This document shows positions 14,626 through 21,952 of a DNA stretch of 21,952 nt, in pieces. Under the pieces are notes generated by a model. That model had not been told where the DNA came from and did not search any database. It worked only from the letters and a program-made list of their open reading frames with translations. Position 1 is the first letter of the stretch; every line of letters starts with the position of its first letter. The DNA is taken from contig NZ_JAWHTD010000056.1 of NCBI RefSeq assembly GCF_032586235.1, forward strand, positions 1-21,952, read 5' to 3'. A program made the translations under genes and the position numbers. This stretch comes from Aestuariicoccus sp032586235 (GTDB taxonomy: Bacteria > Pseudomonadota > Alphaproteobacteria > Rhodobacterales > Rhodobacteraceae).

Positions 14626-17600
14626 ATGAACCCGATCCGCTTTGCCATCGACCGTCCCGTCGCCGTCCTCGCCGTGGTCATCATGGCCGTCTTGTTCGGC
14701 TCTCTGGCATTGCTGCGCATCCCGGTGCAGCTGGCCCCTGACGTGCGCAAGCCCATCGTCGTGGTCGAAACCGCCTGGCCCGGCGCCGCCCCGGCCGAGA
14801 TCGAGCGCGAGATCGTCAACCCGCAGGAGGACGCCTTTCGCGGGCTCGAGGGGCTGGACCGGATGACCAGCCGCTCGCGCACCGGCCGCGCCGAGGTCAC
14901 GCTGGAATTCGCCGTCGGGTCGGACATGTCGAACATCCTCTTGCTGGTGTCCAACCGGCTCGACCGGGTCGGCGGCTATCCAGACGAGGCCGGCGAGCCG
15001 CGGCTGAACACCTCTGGTTCGGATGACAGCCCCATCGCCTGGGTCACGATCCGCGCCGACGAGGGCAACACCCGCCCGCTGCCCGAATACGGCGATTTTG
15101 TCGAGGACGTCGTCAAGGAAGCGCTGGAACGGATCGACGGCGTGTCCACGGTCAACGTCTTCGGCGGGGTCAGCCGCGAGCTGCAGATCGTGATCCTGCC
15201 CGGCGAACTCGCGCGGTTCGGCCTGACCATACCCGAGGTCGTGGCGCGGCTGCGGTCCGAAAACGTGAGCCTTTCGGCAGGCGACATCGAAGAGGGCAAG
15301 CGGCGCTATGTGGTGCGCGCCGAAGGCAATCTCGACAGCGTCGCGGCGGTCGAGAACGTGGTGCTGCGGTCCGAGCGGCAGGGGGCCTCCGGCGCGCTTG
15401 GCCGCGTGCTGGTGCGGGACGTGGCCGAGGTCGGCTTTGCCTATCAGGACCCGACCGCCCGCCTGCGGTTCCGCGGCGAACCCGGGCTGGCCTTCAACGT
15501 CGTGCGCGAGCAGGGCGCGAACGTGATCGCCACCATGCAGGAGGTCAAACAGGTCCTGAGCGCGCTGGCCGACGGGCCCGTCGCCCGCCAGGGGCTGCTG
15601 ATGGAGCAGGTCTATGACGAGACGGTCTATATCGAGGGGGCCATCGATCTGGTGACCCAGAACATCTGGATCGGCGGGCTTCTGGCCGCCGGGATCCTGC
15701 TGTTGTTCCTGCGCAGCCCCCGCGCGACTTTGGTGATCACCCTGGCGATCCCGGTGTCCATCGTGGCGACCTTCGTGGCCATGGCGGCGACCGGGCGGAC
15801 GCTGAACGTGATCTCGCTGGCCGGGATCGCCTTTGCCGTAGGGATGATCGTCGATGCGGCCATCGTGGTGCTGGAAAACATCTACCGGCTGCGCGAGAAG
15901 GGACTGAACCGCCGCGAGGCCGCCTTTGAAGGCGCCCGCCAGGTCTGGGGCGCGATCTTGGTGTCGGCCTTGACCACGGTGATGGTATTCATACCGATCC
16001 TCGTGATGCAGCTGGAGGCGGGGCAGCTGTTCCGCGACATCGCCGTTGCGATCTCGGTGTCGGTTCTTCTGTCTCTGGTGGTCGCCGTCACGGTGATCCC
16101 GGCGCTTTGCTCGCGGCTGCTGTCGGAAAGCAGCGCGCGGCCGATGCGGCTGCCCGGGGTCGATCATCTGGGCCGGGCCTTCAGCTGGCTGGTGATGGCC
16201 TATACCCGGCTGACGGTACGGTTCCGCGCCGCCGGTCTGGTCATGGTCGCCGCGATCGGCACCGGCGCTGCCGTCGCGACGATTACCTTTCTGCCAAAAC
16301 TCGAATATCTGCCCGAAGGCAACCGCAACCTGGTCTTTGGCCTGATCATCCCGCCGCCGGGCTACAACCTCGACACCACCGAGACCATCGCCCAGCGGAT
16401 CGAGGCGGTGGCCGAGCCCATGTGGCAGGCCCGCCCCGCGGCCGAGACCGAAGACGGCCTTCCGGCGCTCGAAAGCTTCTTCTTCGTGGCCACACCCGGC
16501 AACAGCTTCGTCGGTGCGGCGGCGGTCGATGGCGACCGCGTCGCCGAGGCGATCCCGATCCTGTCGCGCCCCATCTTTGCCGAGCCGGGCACCTTCGGCT
16601 TCATGACCCAGCCGTCGCTTTTCGGGCGCGGCGTGGGCGGCGGGCGCACCATCGAGCTGAACATCTCGGGCAACGAGCTGGAAGACATCCTCGCCGTCGC
16701 GGGCCAGGCCGCCGGCATCGTCTCGGGCCTGCTGCCGCGTTCGGAGGGGCACCAGTTCCGCCCCATCCCGGGGCTCGAGCTGGGCGCGCCCGAGGTCCGG
16801 CTGGTCCCCGACCGGGTGCGGCTGGCCGATGCGGGGCTTTCGGCGCAAACGCTGGCGGCGACCATCGACGCCTATAACGACGGTCTGCGGGTGGCCGAGA
16901 TCAACGTCGGCAACCGCCGGCTCGATCTGGTGCTGAAGGGCGACGATACCGCGCTTTCGGGGCTGCGCACGCAGGACGTCGGCGCCTTTCCCGTGGTCAC
17001 TCCCTCGGGCCGGATCGTGCCCGCCGGAGAGCTGGCAGCGGTGCAGATCACCGCAGGTCCGACCGAGATACGCCATCTGGAGCGGCTGCGCACGGTCACG
17101 CTCGAGGTGCGGCCCTCGGACGCGCTGCCGCTCGAGGCCGCGGTCGAACTGCTCGAGACAGAGGTGGTCGCCCCCCTGTCGGCGCAGGGCCTGCCCGATG
17201 GTGTCAGGCTGTCCATCTCGGGCACCGCCGACCAGCTTTCGCAGACCTGGAACGCCATTCAGATCAACCTCGCCGTCGCTTTGGTGATCGTCTTCCTGGT
17301 GATGGCGATCCTGTTCGAAAGCTTCCTGTTGCCGCTGGTGGTGATGATCTCGGTTCCGGTGGCCGCGGCGGGCGGGGTCGGCGGGCTGGCCGTGTTGAAC
17401 ACGTTCCAGACCCAGCCGCTGGATATGCTGACGCTGTTGGGCTTCGTGATCCTTGTGGGGATCGTGGTGAACAACGCCATCCTGATCGTGCACCAGTCGC
17501 TTTATCACCTGCGCGTGGACGGAATGCCGGCGGTGGACGCCATCGAAGAAGCGACGCGCAACCGCATCCGCCCGATCTTTATGTCGACGCTGACCTCCAT

Positions 17601-17793
17601 CGTCGGAATGCTGCCGCTTGTGCTCTTTCCCGGCGCGGGGTCCGAGCTGTACCGTGGCCTCGGCGCGGTCGTCGTCGGCGGCCTGACGATGTCTGCCTTC
17701 CTGACGCTGCTCACCGTCCCGCCGCTCTTGCGGCTGGTGCTGACCGTCGCGCCGCGCCAGGAGATCAAGCCCGCGACCGAGACTATGGCCTGA
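14626..17793 (+). CDS. RND-family efflux pump, inner-membrane subunit
   Basis: A 1055-residue proton-driven exporter of AcrB-like size and layout. It has TM1 (about 11-30), a large periplasmic loop, a TM2-6 block (about 345-535), a second loop, and a TM8-12 block (about 880-1040). The start MNPIRFAIDRPVAVL is typical, with GGAG upstream of ATG 14626. In the TM4 relay the sequence is VDAAIVVLEN: Asp410 is kept but the second Asp of AcrB is Ala411. In TM10 the AcrB Lys is Asn (VVNNAILIV, Asn949). This pattern differs from AcrB but is common in divergent RND branches. Substrate class (drug, lipid or other amphiphile) is not readable; acidic metal-pump features are not evident. Confidence 0.95.
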   Translation: MNPIRFAIDRPVAVLAVVIMAVLFGSLALLRIPVQLAPDVRKPIVVVETAWPGAAPAEIEREIVNPQEDAFRGLEGLDRMTSRSRTGRAEVTLEFAVGSDMSNILLLVSNRLDRVGGYPDEAGEPRLNTSGSDDSPIAWVTIRADEGNTRPLPEYGDFVEDVVKEALERIDGVSTVNVFGGVSRELQIVILPGELARFGLTIPEVVARLRSENVSLSAGDIEEGKRRYVVRAEGNLDSVAAVENVVLRSERQGASGALGRVLVRDVAEVGFAYQDPTARLRFRGEPGLAFNVVREQGANVIATMQEVKQVLSALADGPVARQGLLMEQVYDETVYIEGAIDLVTQNIWIGGLLAAGILLLFLRSPRATLVITLAIPVSIVATFVAMAATGRTLNVISLAGIAFAVGMIVDAAIVVLENIYRLREKGLNRREAAFEGARQVWGAILVSALTTVMVFIPILVMQLEAGQLFRDIAVAISVSVLLSLVVAVTVIPALCSRLLSESSARPMRLPGVDHLGRAFSWLVMAYTRLTVRFRAAGLVMVAAIGTGAAVATITFLPKLEYLPEGNRNLVFGLIIPPPGYNLDTTETIAQRIEAVAEPMWQARPAAETEDGLPALESFFFVATPGNSFVGAAAVDGDRVAEAIPILSRPIFAEPGTFGFMTQPSLFGRGVGGGRTIELNISGNELEDILAVAGQAAGIVSGLLPRSEGHQFRPIPGLELGAPEVRLVPDRVRLADAGLSAQTLAATIDAYNDGLRVAEINVGNRRLDLVLKGDDTALSGLRTQDVGAFPVVTPSGRIVPAGELAAVQITAGPTEIRHLERLRTVTLEVRPSDALPLEAAVELLETEVVAPLSAQGLPDGVRLSISGTADQLSQTWNAIQINLAVALVIVFLVMAILFESFLLPLVVMISVPVAAAGGVGGLAVLNTFQTQPLDMLTLLGFVILVGIVVNNAILIVHQSLYHLRVDGMPAVDAIEEATRNRIRPIFMSTLTSIVGMLPLVLFPGAGSELYRGLGAVVVGGLTMSAFLTLLTVPPLLRLVLTVAPRQEIKPATETMA

Positions 17794-17804
17794 AAGGGCG
17801 CCAA

Positions 17805-17840
17805 CCCGTGCCGCATGGCCGGAGGCGGTGCGGGCACGGG
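17805..17840 (+). terminator. Possible hairpin after the RND operon
   Basis: CCCGTGCC (17805-17812) can pair with GGCACGGG (17833-17840) over a 20-base loop, 11 bases after the pump stop. No T run follows, so this is a weak terminator candidate at best. Confidence 0.25.
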
Positions 17841-17903
17841 CTATTGCGACCGCGTGTGCCGAGCTTCATAATCCGGCTCTACCGACCAAAGGAAGCCCCG
17901 CCG

Positions 17904-19070
17904 ATGCCCGCCCGAAACAGCTTTGCCGAACTGCACGCCGAGATCGCGGATTGGCGGCGGGACATCCACGCCCATCCCGAACTGCGCTTCGAGGAACACC
18001 GCACCGCCGCCAAGGTCGCGGATCTGCTCACCGGGTTCGGCTGCGACGAGGTGGTCACCGGGATCGGCCGGACCGGGGTCGTCGGGGTGATCCACGGCAA
18101 CGCCCGCGGCTCTGGCAAGGTGATCGGGTTCCGCGCGGATATGGATGCGCTGCCGATCGCCGAGGCCACCGGCGCGCCCCATGCCTCGACCCATCCCGGG
18201 GTCATGCATGCCTGTGGCCACGACGGCCATACGGCGATGTTGCTGGGGGCGGCGAAATACCTGGCCGAGACACGCAATTTCGACGGCTCGGTCGTGCTGA
18301 TCTTTCAGCCCGCCGAGGAAGGCAGCGGCGGCGCGCGCGCGATGATCGAGGACGGGCTGATGACCCGCTGGGGCATTCAGGAGGTATACGGCATGCACAA
18401 CTGGCCGGGCCTTCCGATCGGCCGGTTCGCCGTGCGCGACGGGCCGCAGATGGCCGCGACGGCGTCCTTCGAGCTGAGCATCAAGGGCCGGGGCGGGCAT
18501 GCGGCGCTGCCGCACAAGGCGGTCGATACGACCCTCGCCGCCGCCCATGTGGTCGTGGCGCTGCAATCCATCGCGGCGCGCAACATCGACCCGCTGAAAA
18601 CCGTGGTCGTGTCCACCTGCGGGATGCGCAGCGACACCGACGCCTTCAATGTCATCCCCGACGAGGTGATGCTGCGCGGCACCGTGCGCTACTTCGACCC
18701 CGACGTGCACGAGATCGTGCGCAAACGCCTGTCCGAGATCGCCACGCTGACGGCGCAGGCCCATGGCGCGGTCGCGCATCTGGACTACACACCGCGCGTG
18801 CCGCCCACGATCAACGACCCGGAGGCCGCCGCGCGCGCCGCCGAGGCCGCGCAGGCGGTGTCGGGCGATGTGATCCGCGATTTCGACCCGGTCATGCCAG
18901 GCGAGGATTTCTCCGAGATGCTGGCCCAACGCCCCGGCGCTTATCTCTTTATCGGCAACGGCGACAGCGCCGACCTGCACAATCCCGCCTATGAGTTCAA
19001 CGACGAGCTGATCCCGCTGGGATGCAGCTGGTACGTGGAAATGGCCGAGACGCGCATGCCGCTGGGCTGA
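17904..19070 (+). CDS. M20-family amidohydrolase (hippurate hydrolase / HipO-like)
   Basis: A 388-residue metallo-amidohydrolase that removes acyl groups from N-acyl amino acids or similar amides in the cytoplasm. The expected metal and catalytic residues are present: RADMDALPI (78-85), HACGHDGH (Cys104, His106), PAEEGSGG (Glu138/Glu139), YGMHNWP (His165), and a late His in DLHNPAYEFND. The dimerisation lid with IKGRGGHAALPH is intact. ATG 17904 follows AGGAAG and starts the family's normal N-terminus; the longer open frame upstream is not supported. It is convergent with an acetamidase gene, which could act on related amides, though that link is speculative. Confidence 0.93.
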   Translation: MPARNSFAELHAEIADWRRDIHAHPELRFEEHRTAAKVADLLTGFGCDEVVTGIGRTGVVGVIHGNARGSGKVIGFRADMDALPIAEATGAPHASTHPGVMHACGHDGHTAMLLGAAKYLAETRNFDGSVVLIFQPAEEGSGGARAMIEDGLMTRWGIQEVYGMHNWPGLPIGRFAVRDGPQMAATASFELSIKGRGGHAALPHKAVDTTLAAAHVVVALQSIAARNIDPLKTVVVSTCGMRSDTDAFNVIPDEVMLRGTVRYFDPDVHEIVRKRLSEIATLTAQAHGAVAHLDYTPRVPPTINDPEAAARAAEAAQAVSGDVIRDFDPVMPGEDFSEMLAQRPGAYLFIGNGDSADLHNPAYEFNDELIPLGCSWYVEMAETRMPLG

Positions 19071-19152
19071 CGGGGCGGTCGCGCCAAGGTGGCCGGCGGT
19101 TTTCCATCTGCCGGGGGCCGTGCGGCCCAACCGGATCCGGGGAGGGCCGGGG

Positions 19153-20088
19153 CTAGGCGGCCAGAAACGCCTTGTCCATCATCATGTGGACGCCCTTGTT
19201 GCCGTTAACCGTCTGGGTGATCCGCAGGTCCCCGGCGAGCGAGCTCAGCATATAGGCGTCCTCGCGCGTCAGGCCCGTCAGCGCGCAGATCCAGTCGATC
19301 ATGTCGCGCAGGGCGCGTTCGGCGCAGCGGTTCAGGTCCTCGTGCAGGCCCATGGTGATCAGATGGCTGGGGGTTTCGGCGCGCGGCGCGGTCAGCGTCA
19401 TGTCGTCACGATGGATCAGCGTGAAGGTTCCGGTCAGCGCGGTTTCGATGGCGGTGACGCAAACCTCGCCGTCGCCCTGTGCGCCATGCCCGTCGCCGCA
19501 GGAAAAGAGTGCGCCTTCGGTATGGATCGGCAGATAAAGCGTGGTGCCCGCGACCAGTTCCTTGAGGTCCAGATTGCCGCCATGGGCGCGCGGCTGAATG
19601 GTCGAGATTCGGCCCCAGTTCGGCGGCGGCGCCACGCCCATCACGCCGAAGAACGGCCGCAGCGGCAGTTTCAGCCCCCAGGACAGGGTGGCGACACCGG
19701 CCTCGGCATCCAGCGGGATCGTGGTCTTCCGCGCGGTCGGGAAGTCGTCGGGCAGGGTGCCCGCCAGCGGACGGATGATGTTCCAGCCCCAATCCTGGCG
19801 CAGCTGGACGTCGTGGATCCGCACCTCTAGCACATGACCGGGCTTTGCGCCGCGCACGGCCACGGGACCGGTCAGAATATGGCCCGGCAGCTGGCGCGGG
19901 GATTGTGCGTGGATCTCCAGCAGCTCGGGCGGCACGTGAAAGCCCTCGGGCGGGAGGTTCTCGGGGCTGCCGGACACGGTTTCGATCACGATGGTATCGC
20001 CGCTGTCGACCTCGGCCACGGGTGCCAGCGAAGCGTCGAAATAGCCCCAGGCGCAAGTGTCGGGGCTGGCTTTGAGATGGGCTGTCAT
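19153..20088 (-). CDS. Acetamidase/formamidase family protein
   Basis: A 311-residue amidase of the FmdA/AmdA class, hydrolysing short aliphatic amides such as formamide or acetamide to the acid and ammonia. Family landmarks are GDTIVIETVSG, HILTGPVAVRGAKPGHVL, a WGWNIIRPLAG segment, HGGNLDLKELVAG, and the conserved GALFSCGDGHGAQGDGEVC region, plus RITQTVNGNKGVH near the end. The frame extends to 20166, but ATG 20088 has AAAGGACA upstream and begins where family proteins do. It is separated by 123 bases from thpR on the same strand, so co-transcription is possible but not compelling. Confidence 0.92.
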   Translation of the reverse strand: MTAHLKASPDTCAWGYFDASLAPVAEVDSGDTIVIETVSGSPENLPPEGFHVPPELLEIHAQSPRQLPGHILTGPVAVRGAKPGHVLEVRIHDVQLRQDWGWNIIRPLAGTLPDDFPTARKTTIPLDAEAGVATLSWGLKLPLRPFFGVMGVAPPPNWGRISTIQPRAHGGNLDLKELVAGTTLYLPIHTEGALFSCGDGHGAQGDGEVCVTAIETALTGTFTLIHRDDMTLTAPRAETPSHLITMGLHEDLNRCAERALRDMIDWICALTGLTREDAYMLSSLAGDLRITQTVNGNKGVHMMMDKAFLAA

Positions 20089-20211
20089 AGGCTGTCCTTT
20101 GGCTCGGGCCGCGCCGCGCGGGCGATATATGTCCGTATCTTTACAAAGCGCGGGCGCGTCAGACAAACCCGGCTTTCGGCGGGGCGCATCCGCGGGACAA
20201 CGGCGGGGGGT

Positions 20212-20760
20212 CTAGAAAGCCGAAAGCGGGTAGGTCGCAAGACCCTCGTGCACCGCGCCCCGGGGCAGGAGCGTCGAGCGATATAGCCCAAAGCGCGTCA
20301 CACTGAATGCGGACCCTCGGAAACCGGCCTGCGCCTGAAGAAAGCCGCCGACCTCTGCCAGCTCGGACGCCGACAGGATTTTCGGCAGACGCGCGATCGT
20401 GACATGGGGGCGAAACCGCCGTTTCTCGAATTCCAGCCCTGCCTGCCTTAGCGCCCGGGTGATCCGCCCCGCCAGATCGAGCAGCGCATCGCATCGCGCC
20501 ACATCCGCAAAGATCACCTGGGCAGAGCGCTTGCCGAAGGTGCCGACACCGCAAAGCTGCAGCTCGAACGCAGGCGCCCTTATCGCCGATAACGCCTCGT
20601 GCGCGTCCTCAAGCGCCTCGTCGCGCTGGTCTCCGAGGAAGTTGAACGTCAGGTGGAGGTTTTCGGCGGGCACCGGTCGGCCAACCGCCAGGGAGTGCTG
20701 CAAAATCGCAAGCTCGGCGCATATGGTTTCCGGCAGGTCTATGGCGACGAATGCACGCAT
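20212..20760 (-). CDS. thpR: RNA 2',3'-cyclic phosphodiesterase (2'-5' RNA ligase family)
   Basis: A 182-residue 2H-phosphoesterase. The two catalytic HxTx motifs are HLTF (His36, Thr38) and HVTI (His119, Thr121), with the usual spacing and the start MRAFVAIDLPE. It hydrolyses RNA 2',3'-cyclic phosphates in vitro and was first described as a 2'-5' RNA ligase; its cellular role is unclear. AAGGACAGAC precedes ATG 20760. It is divergent from the cupin gene across a gap of 187 bases. Confidence 0.94.
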   Translation of the reverse strand: MRAFVAIDLPETICAELAILQHSLAVGRPVPAENLHLTFNFLGDQRDEALEDAHEALSAIRAPAFELQLCGVGTFGKRSAQVIFADVARCDALLDLAGRITRALRQAGLEFEKRRFRPHVTIARLPKILSASELAEVGGFLQAQAGFRGSAFSVTRFGLYRSTLLPRGAVHEGLATYPLSAF

Positions 20761-20806
20761 GTCTGTCCTTTTGTCGGCTGAAAGTTACACCGGGTCGGCG
20801 GACGTG

Positions 20807-20823
20807 ACCATGCCGGGCATGGT
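20807..20823. promoter_or_regulatory. Perfect 17-bp palindrome between thpR and the cupin gene
   Basis: ACCATGCCGGGCATGGT has 8-bp perfect arms around one central base. It is placed 46 bases from the thpR start and about 124 bases from the cupin start. It could be an operator for an unidentified dimeric regulator, or a small hairpin in a leader RNA. Confidence 0.45.
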
Positions 20824-20947
20824 TGCCTGTCTCAAGACATGACACTCAACCCCTTCGCGTTCGCGCCGGGCGCGGGGTGGCGTTTTTCGCCCGTGTCTGG
20901 GAAGATGGGTCCGATCGCCCAAGACCACGACAAACAGGAGATCCGCC

Positions 20948-21619
20948 ATGCGCCTCAATGCCGATTTCGACCGCCGCACCCTCGTGCGTTACGATGAGAA
21001 CGCGTGGGTCGCCTCGCCGGTGCCCGGCGTCGAGCGCAAGATGCTCGACCGGATCGGTGACGAGGTCGCCCGCGCAACCACCATCGTCCGCTTCGCGCCC
21101 GGCAGCGCGTTTTCCGCCCATACCCATGGCGGGGGCGAGGAATATCTGGTGCTCGATGGCACGTTCCAGGACGAGGACGGCGACTTTCCCGTCGGCTCTT
21201 ACGTTCGCAACCCGCCGACGTCCTCGCATACGCCCGCCGCGATGGACGGCGCGACGATCCTGGTCAAGCTGCATCAGTTCGATCCGGCAGACCGCACGCA
21301 GGTCCAGATCGACAGCGGGACGGCGGACTGGACCGCGACCGCAGAGGGCATCGAGACGCTTTCGCTGCACGAAGACGCGCGCGAGACCGTCGTGATGGAG
21401 CGCTGGGCCCCCGGTGCGGTCCGGGCGCTGGATGCCTCGGGCGGGCTCGAGCTCTTCGTGATCGACGGAACAGTGAATGAAAGCGGCGATGCTCTTGGCC
21501 GGTGGGACTGGCTGCGGCTGCCGGTCGGCGCAGAGTTCAATGCCACGGCCGGCGCGGAGGGCGCGCGGGTCTGGATCAAGACCGGCCACCTGCGGCACGT
21601 TTCCAAGCCCGCGGCATGA
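20948..21619 (+). CDS. ChrR-like bicupin protein
   Basis: A 223-residue protein made of two cupin halves. The first has a metal site of HTHGGGEEYLVLDG type (His58, His60, Glu64) and His94 in the SSHTP strand, as in the C-terminal cupin of the anti-sigma factor ChrR. The second half (about 135-215: MERWAPG, then LELFVIDGTV and WLRLPVG) keeps the fold pattern but lacks the histidines, so only one metal site is expected. The N-terminal zinc anti-sigma domain of true ChrR is absent and no ECF sigma gene is adjacent. It is therefore probably an enzyme or a redox/oxygen-related sensor rather than an anti-sigma factor. ACAGGAGA precedes ATG 20948. Confidence 0.87.
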   Translation: MRLNADFDRRTLVRYDENAWVASPVPGVERKMLDRIGDEVARATTIVRFAPGSAFSAHTHGGGEEYLVLDGTFQDEDGDFPVGSYVRNPPTSSHTPAAMDGATILVKLHQFDPADRTQVQIDSGTADWTATAEGIETLSLHEDARETVVMERWAPGAVRALDASGGLELFVIDGTVNESGDALGRWDWLRLPVGAEFNATAGAEGARVWIKTGHLRHVSKPAA

Positions 21620-21862
21620 CGTCTGCCGCCCGGGTCGCCTTGGCCGGCGCGGGGTAAGCGGACCCTTTGCTTTCGGTTTCGGGACGCGACGGGAGGGCAA
21701 AGCCATCGACGCGGCTGCGGCGATTGGCGCCTTTGCCGATCTCTTCTCACAGACCGCCTTTCCCGGCAGAGCCCGCTCTTTCTGAAAAACGCCGCACCAC
21801 GCCGCCATGATGCCCAAGCTTGTCCGGACCGCCTGTTTTCCCTACCTTAAGTCTGGACGCCT
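21620..21862. other. Intergenic stretch before the IS element
   Basis: No convincing gene is seen. A short inverted repeat GCGGCA (21611-21616) / TGCCGC (21624-21629) straddles the cupin stop. Near the right end the imperfect repeats GTCCGGACCGCC (about 21819-21830) and GTCTGGACGCC (about 21851-21861) may lie near the insertion sequence boundary, which cannot be fixed from one end. Confidence 0.4.
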
Positions 21863-21879
21863 TGACCCTTTTAGGGTCA
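21863..21879 (-). terminator. Short hairpin just beyond the transposase stop
   Basis: TGACCCT (21863-21869) and AGGGTCA (21873-21879) form a 7-bp stem with a 3-nt loop, 4 bases past the transposase stop. It could limit transcription or be part of the element's terminal structure. Confidence 0.4.
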
Positions 21880-21883
21880 GGAT

Positions 21884-21952
21884 TCATAACCAGTAGATGA
21901 CGGTTGCGGCGAGAGCGATTGTCGACAGGAAGACCTTGGGGCAGCGGTCATA
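21884..21952 (-). CDS. IS5-family transposase, C-terminal fragment cut by the window edge
   Basis: Read leftward, the last 22 codons before TGA spell YDRCPKVFLS followed by an ALAATVIYWL ending. This closely resembles the C-terminal tail of IS5-family transposases common in alphaproteobacteria. Only the end is visible; the rest of the gene and the far inverted repeat lie beyond the right edge. Whether the element is intact cannot be judged. Confidence 0.75.
   Translation of the reverse strand, partial: YDRCPKVFLSTIALAATVIYWL

Noticed and set aside
14263..17508. Very long reverse-strand open frame opposite the RND operon
   Set aside because: Composition is His/Asp/Arg/Gln-rich, typical of antisense frames in GC-rich DNA; the forward strand encodes clear RND proteins.
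19071..19152. Short GC-rich repeats (for example GGGCCGTGCGGCCC) between the convergent M20 and acetamidase genes
   Set aside because: Stems are short with tiny loops and no T tract; expected by chance at this GC content.
20948..21619. Assignment as anti-sigma factor ChrR
   Set aside because: The N-terminal zinc anti-sigma domain is missing and no ECF sigma gene is adjacent.

Overview
The window is high-GC bacterial DNA with tightly packed genes, frequent TGATG/ATGA stop-start overlaps and good Shine-Dalgarno sites. Gene content (ribose/RbsABC-type sugar ABC transporter, GMC and Gfo/Idh/MocA oxidoreductases, RND efflux pair, ChrR-like cupin, IS5-type transposase end) and codon style suggest an alphaproteobacterium, most likely of the Rhodobacteraceae/roseobacter type. 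This placement is inference; no rRNA or marker gene is present.

Left edge (1-2784): a terminator-like hairpin, then an RHS-core protein that looks like the 3' part of a TcaC/SpvB-type (TcB/TcC) toxin-complex gene. The region upstream of the RHS core is missing. The unique C-terminal domain after the RHS cleavage motif is hydrophobic and unrecognised. No immunity gene follows.

Centre (2785-13166): a carbohydrate or polyol uptake and oxidation locus in two divergent blocks. Block 1 has a leftward operon (permease, permease, double ATPase, Gfo/Idh/MocA oxidoreductase) diverging from a periplasmic binding protein gene. Block 2 has a leftward regulator gene diverging from a GMC oxidoreductase plus an IolG-like dehydrogenase. 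The regulator is unusual: a winged HTH fused to a cytoplasmic family-1 solute-binding-protein domain. Both divergent promoter regions hold the same 14-bp sequence TATCCAAATCTGAT inside an imperfect palindrome, and a weaker third copy lies near the permease start. I propose that this is the operator of the HTH-SBP regulator, tying both blocks into one regulon. A strong GNRA-loop hairpin separates the converging binding-protein and regulator genes.

Right part (13167-21952): an RND efflux adaptor and inner-membrane pump with a non-classical proton relay, an M20 amidohydrolase, a convergent acetamidase/formamidase, thpR (2'-5' RNA ligase-like phosphodiesterase), and a divergent ChrR-like cupin with a perfect 17-bp palindrome between them. 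The window ends inside an IS5-type transposase gene read leftward. No tRNA, rRNA or CRISPR array was seen.
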